Shown here: positions 36,230-43,793 of the stretch, piece by piece
Layout: every line of letters starts with the position of its first letter
Position numbering within the stretch: the stretch's first letter is position 1
Source of the DNA: Leptospira montravelensis
Lineage (GTDB): Bacteria; Spirochaetota; Leptospiria; Leptospirales; Leptospiraceae
Length of the DNA stretch: 64,000 nt
Reading direction: 5' to 3'
Assembly: GCF_004770045.1 (NCBI RefSeq)
Contig: NZ_RQFO01000017.1
Location: 434,001-498,000, forward strand
The notes under the pieces: model-generated
Told to the model about the DNA's origin: nothing
Seen by the model: only the letters and a program-made list of their open reading frames with translations
The model's database searches: none
Translations under genes and position numbers: made by a program

Positions 36230-36408
36230 ACTGTAATTTTCTTAATCTGCAAACAATAATGCAATAAAAAATTGTATCGACCTACTGTTAGTGGATATTC
36301 TAATTAAAATTATTCTCGTTAGTTGATCTTAATCAAACAATTACTACACGATATATTTATTGAATTTATTTGATATTACTTTCTTTTGGAAGTGTATCCC
36401 CTCCCCCC

Positions 36409-36664
36409 GCACCAGGGATTAATCCGCAGCGACCATAGGAGCGAGGATACAAGCAAACTGAAAGTTTGACTTGGTGAGTGAACGATAGAGAACTCAACAT
36501 ACGATCGACATGAACGACATTACAACTTTAATCTCCGAGAATAACGTGATTAAAGAAAAAACAAAATGTGGAAATCCTTTTCACTTCAGTGAAAAGATTG
36601 GAACGGAAAGCCCGGTCGCGAACAAAATAAAACTGCGCTTAAAATAATGTTTGCGAGGTGCCCC
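36409..36664 (+). repeat. Dispersed stem-loop repeat, copy B (with insertion)
   Basis: Starts GCACCAGGGATTAATCCGC and has the core GTGGAAATCCTTTTCACTTC, AGTGAAAAGATTGGAACGG, then AAGCCCGGTCGCG, ending GCGAGGTGCCCC. Between the first block and the core sits about 135 extra bases with two inverted repeats of its own: CAAACT-GAA-AGTTTG and CTTTAATC...GATTAAAG. The right end touches the mreB remnant. Confidence 0.65.
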
Positions 36665-36777
36665 ACTAACTTACAAAAGAAACAGGAGTTCCTGTGTTCC
36701 GGGCCGAAAACCCAATGACTTGTGTGGTTCTTGGGACAGGACGTTACTTGGATGAATTGAAATATATTAACCGATAA
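36664..36777 (+). pseudogene. 3' remnant of a second mreB gene
   Basis: Codes for [35 protein letters not shown] and a stop, matching the last 37 codons of the intact mreB at 32150-32265. Of ten base differences before the end, nine are at third codon positions. The single remaining one changes Leu to Met. An in-frame nine-base deletion shortens the C-terminus. The rest of the gene is absent; the left end abuts a stem-loop repeat. Confidence 0.88.
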
Positions 36778-36796
36778 GGCGTAGTTGCATTCCGCA

Positions 36797-36836
36797 TTTC
36801 GATACGGTCTCCGGCCTACTCAATGCTCCGCCTTTA
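36797..36836. repeat. 40-base repeat, copy 2
   Basis: Starts TTTCGATACGGTCTCCGGCC and ends TGCTCCGCCTTTA. It matches 32637-32676 at 35 of 40 positions and lies 19 bases after the stop of the mreB remnant. Confidence 0.75.
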
Positions 36837-36989
36837 GGGTCGTCTGCATTGTAGGCCAAGTCGTTTCGGTCGCCTAAGTAGCGAAGCGAAGCGGTTAGTT
36901 TCTGTTATACCTATGGTGTAAGCGGGCTATATGCAAAGCAGATAGCGGCTGTGAGCCTGCGGATATACGAATAACGTGTTTTAGTTCTC

Positions 36990-37060
36990 GGGCGCACATT
37001 TCCGGCTCTCCGCTGCAATCTTTGCTTACGCAAAGGATTTCCGCTTCGATCCGGGGCGCG
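36990..37060 (-). repeat. Dispersed stem-loop repeat, copy D
   Basis: GGGCGCACATTTCCGGCTC, CTCCGCTGCAATCTTTGC, loop TTAC, GCAAAGGATTTCCGC and CGATCCGGGGCGC. Differs from copy C at only a few positions, mostly in the loop. Confidence 0.85.
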
Positions 37061-37193
37061 GGGAAAATTGGTAAAGACCCAATATACAATTTTTCTCCAA
37101 AACTTAGAACCAAATCCCTTTTTTCTCAATCATTGATCTAAAATTACGTACATATCCTATGATTTTACTCCTGCTAGGAAGGAATTTTATCGA

Positions 37194-37242
37194 TTGACAG
37201 GAAACATTATATACAATATTTGTTTCCTAAAGAAACAAAGGA
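37194..37242 (+). promoter_or_regulatory. Promoter with palindromic operator for the efflux operon
   Basis: TTGACA (37194-37199), 17 bases, then TATTTG (37217-37222) form a plausible promoter. A perfect inverted repeat TTTGTTTC-CTAAA-GAAACAAA (37219-37239) overlaps the -10 box and reaches the ribosome site AAAGGA (37237-37242). This is where a TetR repressor would block both polymerase binding and clearance. The operon's third gene encodes a TetR protein. Confidence 0.65.
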
Positions 37243-37250
37243 TACAAAAT

Positions 37251-38837
37251 ATGTTTCCAATTGATAAAACAAATCGAGTCAAACTTCAGCCCAATTTCGC
37301 AAAAAATCTTGGGATTCTCTTTTACATTCTATTCATTATGGCTTGGGGAACCCTCTCTGCGGAATCGGAAAAAACACAAAATCCAATGCGAATGGAAGAT
37401 ATCCTTCGCATGTCTTGGGAGAACCAAGTAAAGACACAAACACTCAAATTGCAGTTAAAAACAAGTAATTACGATTGGGAAAAAACGAATGGAAACTATG
37501 CATGGAATCTCGAAGCCAAAGGTTTAGCAAAGAATACTACCAATTTTGACCTGCCTCAATATATCATCCAAGGAACTAGAGTTACGGATAACACCGTACA
37601 GGCGGGAATTAACAAAAAATTCAGCACAGGGACAAGTTTGGGTGTATCCATCATTGACAATCGTTATGAAACCAATGCGGGAAAAACAGGGAATTCCACA
37701 ATTTCAGGTTTTTCTGGATTTGCACAACCATCCTATCATTTTGCAACTGTTGGAATCAACATAAGCCAAGATCTCTTAAAAAACTTTTTTGGTTACCAAG
37801 ATCGATTAAAGTTAGCAACCGCTAGGAGATCCTCATCGATCCAAAGACTCAATACTTTGGATTCACTTTCGAAAAGTTTGGTCAATTCACTGATCGAATT
37901 TTGGAATTTAAGTTTGGCCGAGGAAAATCTTGAAACTAATACTTCTTTATTAAAAAATGCCAAACTCATTAGAGATATTTATACAAAAAAGGCAAACTAT
38001 GGATTTGATACAACTGGAGACATCCATCAATGGAACTCGATTGTCCTTTCAGCAACAAGTGCTGTCAAAAATTCCGAACTTGAAAGAAACAAAATCAAAA
38101 GAGAATTACTGACTTCTCTTGGCAAAGAACCTGAAGACAACTTCTCTTTTATACCAATTTTGAATGAAGAAGAATTGATTGTTACAGATAATTATGAAAC
38201 AGAACTGAAAGAGGCTTTTGAAAAAAGATATGATGTCCGTGCTTCCTTGTTGTTATTACGTAACTCAGAAGATAATCTAAAGTCAGCAGACAATGGTTTG
38301 TTGCCAAATTTTACAATTGGAGGAACTTATAATTTCAAAAATTATGACCAACAATTCCCACAAGATTTTTATGGAATTTTGAGTGGTAGGTTCAACCAAA
38401 ACACAGCTGAATTTAAAATTGATTATCCACTTGGCAATGAAGCAGCAGAAGCAGAATATAAAAAAGCTGAATCAAATAAACAACAATCACAAATTGAATG
38501 GATCGAAATTCAAAACAGTGTGCGATCAGATCTATTATCAAAAAGAGAGAACATAAAAGTAAGTTTTGAACTCTATTTAGAATCCAAGAAAAACAAAACC
38601 GAGAGTAAATTATTTTATGATAAAGCACTCTCTGCTTTTAAAAATGGAAAAGGAACATCTGTTGTTTTAAAAAACGCTATGGATGCTTATGTCCGCTCTC
38701 AATCCAATCATTCGCAATCTCTCATTTCTTACAATATTGCAATCATTCAATACGAAATCTCAAAAGGGACATTTTTTGAAAAATATGCAATTAACCCAGA
38801 ACAAATAGCTATTTTAAACAACGAGGACAACCAATGA
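37251..38837 (+). CDS. TolC-family outer membrane efflux protein
   Basis: About 528 residues. A signal peptide (about residues 17-37, LGILFYILFIMAWGTLSAES) is followed by two TolC/OEP repeats, each a long helical hairpin with strand insertions: RMEDILRMSWENQVKTQTLK and KSLVNSLIEFWNLSLAEENL in the first, SADNGLLPNFTIGGTYNF and KKAESNKQQSQIEWIEIQNS in the second. It should form a trimeric outer-membrane channel for the RND pump encoded next. The ATG at 37251 has AAAGGA eight bases upstream; the longer frame from 37194 would begin in the promoter. Confidence 0.9.
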   Translation: MFPIDKTNRVKLQPNFAKNLGILFYILFIMAWGTLSAESEKTQNPMRMEDILRMSWENQVKTQTLKLQLKTSNYDWEKTNGNYAWNLEAKGLAKNTTNFDLPQYIIQGTRVTDNTVQAGINKKFSTGTSLGVSIIDNRYETNAGKTGNSTISGFSGFAQPSYHFATVGINISQDLLKNFFGYQDRLKLATARRSSSIQRLNTLDSLSKSLVNSLIEFWNLSLAEENLETNTSLLKNAKLIRDIYTKKANYGFDTTGDIHQWNSIVLSATSAVKNSELERNKIKRELLTSLGKEPEDNFSFIPILNEEELIVTDNYETELKEAFEKRYDVRASLLLLRNSEDNLKSADNGLLPNFTIGGTYNFKNYDQQFPQDFYGILSGRFNQNTAEFKIDYPLGNEAAEAEYKKAESNKQQSQIEWIEIQNSVRSDLLSKRENIKVSFELYLESKKNKTESKLFYDKALSAFKNGKGTSVVLKNAMDAYVRSQSNHSQSLISYNIAIIQYEISKGTFFEKYAINPEQIAILNNEDNQ

Positions 38838-41800
38838 ATTTAGCAAAATTATCAATCGAAAGACCAGTGTTTATTGCCTGTACGGTCATTTTAATTGCGG
38901 TAGTAGGCATAGTTAGTTTTGGGAAGTTAGGTGTCGAAAACTTTCCTGATGTTAGTTTTCCAACGATAGCTGTTAATGTGACCTATCCAGGTGCGGCTCC
39001 TAACGAAATTGAAACATTGGTTTCCAAACCTATTGAAGATGAGTTATCCACGATTTCTGGAATGAAAAAAATCAGATCGACTTGTAACGAAGGATCTGCT
39101 GTCATCGTTGCTGAATTTTCATCTGATACAGACATAGGTTATGCGGAACAGCAAATTAGAGATAAGGTGGCATTTGCAAGAAAAAAGTTACCTTCCGAAG
39201 TAGAAGAACCCGTGATTAGAAGATTTGACCCGTCCGATTTGCCAATCATCAGCATTTCCATGCAATCTGATATGGCAGAAAATGAATTCTACGATTTTGC
39301 ATCAGAAACTATAAAACAAAGATTAATTTCAGTCAATAATGTCGGTTCTGTCGATATCATTGGAGGACGGAAAAAAGAAATATGGGTAGAATTAGATCGA
39401 AACAAACTCATATCAAAAAACATAGCAGCTTCCACTGTATCACAAAAGATAACAACGGGTGGTTCCAATATTCCTGCAGGTAAAATCCGTGGCGAAAGAT
39501 CTGACCTCAATTTTCGAACGATCAATGAATATAGAAATTTTGAAGAAATTAAAAATGTGCCTATTAGTTTTTTAAACAATGAAATCCCAATACCGGTAGG
39601 AGACGTTGCACGAGTAACTACGGGATCTGAGGATATAACTTCACTTGCCTATTGGAATGGCAAACCAGCCTTATTTTTGTTAGTTTATAAACAATCTGGA
39701 TCAAATACTGTTGAAGTGGCTGATGCAGTCAAAAATCGAATTGAATCTTTAAAGAATGAATATCCAAAGGTTCATTTTGATTACTACAACGATTCATCTA
39801 AAGTTGTAAAAGACAATGTTTGGGACGTGGAAGAATCTATTTTTATAGGTATTATTTTAACAATTGTAGTTGTTTTATTCTTTTTAGGAAGTGTTCGATC
39901 AACAATCATCACTGGACTTGCATTGCCAACCTCTCTTTTAGGTTCCTTCATCCTAATGTACTTAGCTGGATTTACAATCAACACAATGACTTTACTTGCG
40001 ATGTCACTTGCTGTTGGCTTACTTATCGATGATGCCATAGTTGTCCGCGAAAATATACATAGGCACAGGGAAATGGGAAAGGATAGCAAACAAGCTGCAC
40101 TTGATGGTACGAAGGAAGTGACATTGGCCGTACTTGCCACAACCTTTGCGATCCTTGCTGTCTTCGGCCCTATCGGTTTTATAGGTGGGGTAATGGGTCA
40201 GGTATTAAAACCATTTGGATTTACTGTTTGTTTTGCTTTGTTAATTTCTTTATACGATGCATTAACAATAGCACCGATGATGTCAGCTTATTTTGGTGGA
40301 GACCATTCTGAAAAACAACCAGGTCGAATCAAAAAGATTTTATCGTTCCCTATTGTAATGTTTGATCGTTTTCAGGAAAAATTAACAAATTTGTATGTTA
40401 GTACATTGAAATTTACGACAAAAGTTCCAATTATCATAGTTAGCCTTGCTTTATTCTTCTTTGTGAGTAGCATATTTATTTCAAAAATGTTGAAGTCTGA
40501 ATTCATTCCCACGCAAGATTTAGGACAATTTACAATTACATTTGAACTTCCTCCGGGCGCAAGTTTGGAAGCTACAAAAAAAATAAATACAGAAGTGAAT
40601 GAACTCCTTCATTCTCAAAAAGAAATCAAACTCACTGCTGGTTTTATTAAACAGAATAAAATTGATATTTATGTAGAATTGGTAAGTTCTAAGGAAAGAA
40701 AAATAAACACACCTCAGTTTAAAGATTACATTCGTAAAAAATTAATAAATTATACCTTTGCCAAACCTATTGTTAAGAATTTTGATCCCGTGGGCGGTGG
40801 TCAGCGATTATTTTCATTTGTTATTACAGGCAATAATGCAGAATCAGTGGAAACTTACAGCAAACAAGTATTTGATGAAATTAAAAAGATGAAAGACCTT
40901 ACAGATCCCGACATTAGCCTTAGGGATGGTGCTCCAGAATTCAAAATCATCCCTAAAGGTGATCAAATTGTAAAATTAGGGGTAAATCCACAAACAATGG
41001 GAAAAGAACTGAGAACCATTGTAGAAGGAGATAAGGTAGCTGTGTTTCGTGAGAATAATTTCGAATATGATATAAGGGTACGGATGTTAGATGAACAAAG
41101 AGATTTGGCAAAAAACTATAATCAAGTGAAAGTGCCAAATATAAATGGTTTTTTAGTTCCATTATCCTATGTTAGCTCTGGAATCGCAAGCACTGGTCCA
41201 GCTACTATCCTTAGACAAAATCGAACTAGAGCAGTGGAAATCTCCGCTGATACAGATCCAAATGGACGAGGTTCTGGTTTCGCAATGGAAGAATTGCAAC
41301 GTATTGTGAAAGAAGTCCTCCCGTTACCTGAGGGTGTCAAACTCACATTTAGCGGACAAACAGAAGATTTAGAATCCACTGGTAAAAACATGGGCATTGC
41401 CCTTGGTCTAGGTGTTGTGTTTATTTACCTTGTTCTTGCTTCGCTTTATGAAAGTTTTATCATACCAATCTCAATCCTTGTTGTCATTCCACTTGCGATG
41501 ACTGGGGCTTTTTTGGGATTATATATAACAGGGAAAGCTATGGATATTTATGCAAACATTGGAATGATTTTACTTTTTGGACTGGCTACAAAAAATTCCA
41601 TTCTTCTAATTGATTTTGCAAAAGACTTACAAAAAACTGGAGTAGATACTGTAACGGCACTCATAGAAGCGGGAAGAGCAAGACTCAGACCCATACTTAT
41701 GACATCGATTGCTCTCATTGCAGGTATGCTTCCAGTTGCCATTGGATTGAATGAAGCATCCAAACAAAGAACAACGATGGGTGTAACTGTCATTGGTGGA

Positions 41801-41899
41801 TTAATATCTTCTACAATTTTAACTTTGTATGTAATTCCCGCTGTGTATCAATACATTTGCAAGTGGATTGAACCAAAGAAAAAAATAGTTACTAAATAA
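38834..41899 (+). CDS. RND efflux pump, inner-membrane transporter
   Basis: A 1021-residue AcrB/MexB-type transporter with two six-helix halves and two large periplasmic loops. VGLLIDDAIVVREN in helix 4 carries the proton-relay Asp pair. VTYPGAAPNEIETLVSKPIEDEL and LPSEVEEPVIRRFDPSDLPI are porter-domain signatures, and FGLATKNSILLIDFA lies in helix 10. It exports organic compounds by proton antiport. It overlaps the TolC gene by four bases. A periplasmic adaptor gene, usually between or before these two, is absent here. Confidence 0.93.
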   Translation: MNLAKLSIERPVFIACTVILIAVVGIVSFGKLGVENFPDVSFPTIAVNVTYPGAAPNEIETLVSKPIEDELSTISGMKKIRSTCNEGSAVIVAEFSSDTDIGYAEQQIRDKVAFARKKLPSEVEEPVIRRFDPSDLPIISISMQSDMAENEFYDFASETIKQRLISVNNVGSVDIIGGRKKEIWVELDRNKLISKNIAASTVSQKITTGGSNIPAGKIRGERSDLNFRTINEYRNFEEIKNVPISFLNNEIPIPVGDVARVTTGSEDITSLAYWNGKPALFLLVYKQSGSNTVEVADAVKNRIESLKNEYPKVHFDYYNDSSKVVKDNVWDVEESIFIGIILTIVVVLFFLGSVRSTIITGLALPTSLLGSFILMYLAGFTINTMTLLAMSLAVGLLIDDAIVVRENIHRHREMGKDSKQAALDGTKEVTLAVLATTFAILAVFGPIGFIGGVMGQVLKPFGFTVCFALLISLYDALTIAPMMSAYFGGDHSEKQPGRIKKILSFPIVMFDRFQEKLTNLYVSTLKFTTKVPIIIVSLALFFFVSSIFISKMLKSEFIPTQDLGQFTITFELPPGASLEATKKINTEVNELLHSQKEIKLTAGFIKQNKIDIYVELVSSKERKINTPQFKDYIRKKLINYTFAKPIVKNFDPVGGGQRLFSFVITGNNAESVETYSKQVFDEIKKMKDLTDPDISLRDGAPEFKIIPKGDQIVKLGVNPQTMGKELRTIVEGDKVAVFRENNFEYDIRVRMLDEQRDLAKNYNQVKVPNINGFLVPLSYVSSGIASTGPATILRQNRTRAVEISADTDPNGRGSGFAMEELQRIVKEVLPLPEGVKLTFSGQTEDLESTGKNMGIALGLGVVFIYLVLASLYESFIIPISILVVIPLAMTGAFLGLYITGKAMDIYANIGMILLFGLATKNSILLIDFAKDLQKTGVDTVTALIEAGRARLRPILMTSIALIAGMLPVAIGLNEASKQRTTMGVTVIGGLISSTILTLYVIPAVYQYICKWIEPKKKIVTK

Positions 41900-41910
41900 A
41901 GGAGTAAGAA

Positions 41911-42486
41911 TTGGATCCTGTTCAAATTAGAATATTAGATAAAGCGGAAGAATTGTTTTCGAAGTACGGTTATTCCAAAACCAAAATGGAAGAAATTGCT
42001 AGTTCTTTAAAAATAAGCCGCAAAACATTATATAAATTCTATTCTAATAAACAGGATCTTTTAGAATTCTATTTAGATTATAGACAGAAGGTAAACTCTG
42101 AACTTCTAAATCAGATTGCCGATGACGAAACCTTAACTGCTGTAGAAAAATTCAATAAAATGCATAAAAATTTTGTGGAAGACTCACCTAATACAATGTT
42201 AGATGAATTTATTCGAGAAATCTCAGAATTATTTCCGCACATCGCAGAAAACATTAACAAATACAGGGAAACTGAACTACCGAAAATATTAACTCGAATA
42301 TTCAATACGGCAAAAAAAAAGGGGGAACTTAGAGATGGTTTTATGCCAGAAGTAGCTGTCCATTTGTTTTTAGCTTCCATCGACAAACTCATCAACAATA
42401 AGTCATCCATTACAGTACCACTCAATATCCACCAGTTTCAAAACGAAGTTGTCAATGTAATATTTTATGGAATTCTAAAACGCTAA
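41911..42486 (+). CDS. TetR-family repressor
   Basis: A 191-residue regulator starting at TTG with GGAG six bases upstream. The N-terminal helix-turn-helix is typical: ILDKAEELFSKYGYSKTKME, EIASSLKISRKTLYKFYSNK. The C-terminal ligand-binding domain is helical and variable. It is the last gene of the efflux operon and probably represses it by binding the inverted repeat at 37219-37239, releasing when a pump substrate binds. Confidence 0.9.
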   Translation: MDPVQIRILDKAEELFSKYGYSKTKMEEIASSLKISRKTLYKFYSNKQDLLEFYLDYRQKVNSELLNQIADDETLTAVEKFNKMHKNFVEDSPNTMLDEFIREISELFPHIAENINKYRETELPKILTRIFNTAKKKGELRDGFMPEVAVHLFLASIDKLINNKSSITVPLNIHQFQNEVVNVIFYGILKR

Positions 42487-42717
42487 AAAATATACTTTAC
42501 GAAACCAAATTGAAAGTATCATAAAATCGTTTTCCATTTGGTTACTGAAGTTGTAGCCATTTTTCAAATGAAAACTAAAAAGTCTAAATTGGCGATTTAA
42601 AAAACCTGGTCATTCCACAACGGCGAATTGCTGTGTAAGGGCGATTCCACTCCTAGAAAACTTATTTACTTTTGTAAAGAACAGATAAACTTAAAGAAAA
42701 TATTTAGGATTATACAT

Positions 42718-43536
42718 TTGAATGATCAACGATTTTTGGATGCGTATTTTGATCGCATTGGATTTAAGGGCCCTCAAATTCCCTCTCTCGAATTATTAAA
42801 CAATATTACCTTAGCTCATGTTCGCAGTATCCCATTTGAAAATTTGGATATTCTATTAGGTAAAAGTATCAATATTAGTTTGGATTCAGTTTTTGAAAAA
42901 TTAATCATTCAAAAACGAGGTGGTTATTGTTTTGAACAAAATGGACTTCTTTTGCATGTTTTGCAGAAACTAGGATTTGAAGTCACTCCTATCAGTGCGA
43001 GAGTTCGTTTAGATAGACCAAGGGAATTTACTCCGCCGCGAACACATGTTTTTCTACGAGTAGAACATTCTGGAAAGTCTTGGTTCACTGATGTTGGTGT
43101 AGGTGGAGTATCACTCACATCAGCAATAGAATTCATTCAAGATACAGAACAAAAAACAAATCACGAAACAAGAAGAATTGTTTATGAAGGAAATCGTTAC
43201 TTCCATCAAGTTTTATTTCCAAATGGATGGTCCGATGTTTGTGAATTTACTTTAGAAGAAATGCCAGAAATAGATCGTGAACTTGCAAATTGGTATACAA
43301 GTGACCATCCAAAATCTCATTTTAAGGACCGCTTAATTGTTGCTAGGGCAGGCGAGGACGGGAAAAGGTTTACACTAGTCAATAGAGAATTCTCGGAACG
43401 TGACAAAAATGGCATTGCCAATAAGTTTCTAATTAAATCACCCAAAGATTTAATAAAAATTCTTAAAGAAAAATTCAACCTTACTTTTCCCTTAGATACA
43501 GAATTTCGGACACCTGGTTTACAATGGGATCAATGA
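42718..43536 (+). CDS. Arylamine N-acetyltransferase
   Basis: About 272 residues, the usual bacterial NAT length. The catalytic triad is visible: Cys 71 in KRGGYCFEQN, His 110 in PPRTHVFLRV and Asp 125 in WFTDVGVGG. IPFENLDILLG is the N-terminal family motif. The enzyme moves acetyl groups from acetyl-CoA to aromatic amines, hydrazines or biosynthetic substrates. The TTG at 42718 has AGGA eight bases upstream; an upstream start at 42628 would add 30 residues unlike the family. Confidence 0.9.
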   Translation: MNDQRFLDAYFDRIGFKGPQIPSLELLNNITLAHVRSIPFENLDILLGKSINISLDSVFEKLIIQKRGGYCFEQNGLLLHVLQKLGFEVTPISARVRLDRPREFTPPRTHVFLRVEHSGKSWFTDVGVGGVSLTSAIEFIQDTEQKTNHETRRIVYEGNRYFHQVLFPNGWSDVCEFTLEEMPEIDRELANWYTSDHPKSHFKDRLIVARAGEDGKRFTLVNREFSERDKNGIANKFLIKSPKDLIKILKEKFNLTFPLDTEFRTPGLQWDQ

Positions 43537-43793
43537 TTTCGTAAATTAAAATATCAAACTAAATAAACATACAAATGTGATACTATTACTTTAAAGGTTT
43601 TTTCTTTGAATTTTTTGAATCTAAATTAATAATCAAATAGGTTTAGAACATTAACTCAGAAGAATTTATAAAAAACTAACAGGTGCAAAATTATTTTTGA
43701 AATCCATTTAAGAAAAGAACTATGGTATGCCCTCAGTTTTTTATTGCAATTTAGGTCTATCCATTTAGAGATGAACCCTCCAGGAGAGTTTTT

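Larger units (their letters stand above)
36230..37193. other. Gene-free repeat-rich interval with an mreB ghost
   Basis: About 960 bases without an intact gene. In order: an AT-rich stretch, the enlarged repeat copy B (36409-36664), a 3' remnant of a second mreB (36664-36777), a 40-base repeat (36797-36836), a stretch with GGATATACGAATAACG also found downstream of the intact mreB, and stem-loop copy D (36990-37060). The efflux operon promoter begins at 37194. Confidence 0.75.

Noticed and set aside
36895..37129. Overlapping 72-residue minus-strand ORFs
   Set aside because: They lie across stem-loop copy D and have repeat-derived Arg/Pro-rich sequence without a ribosome site.
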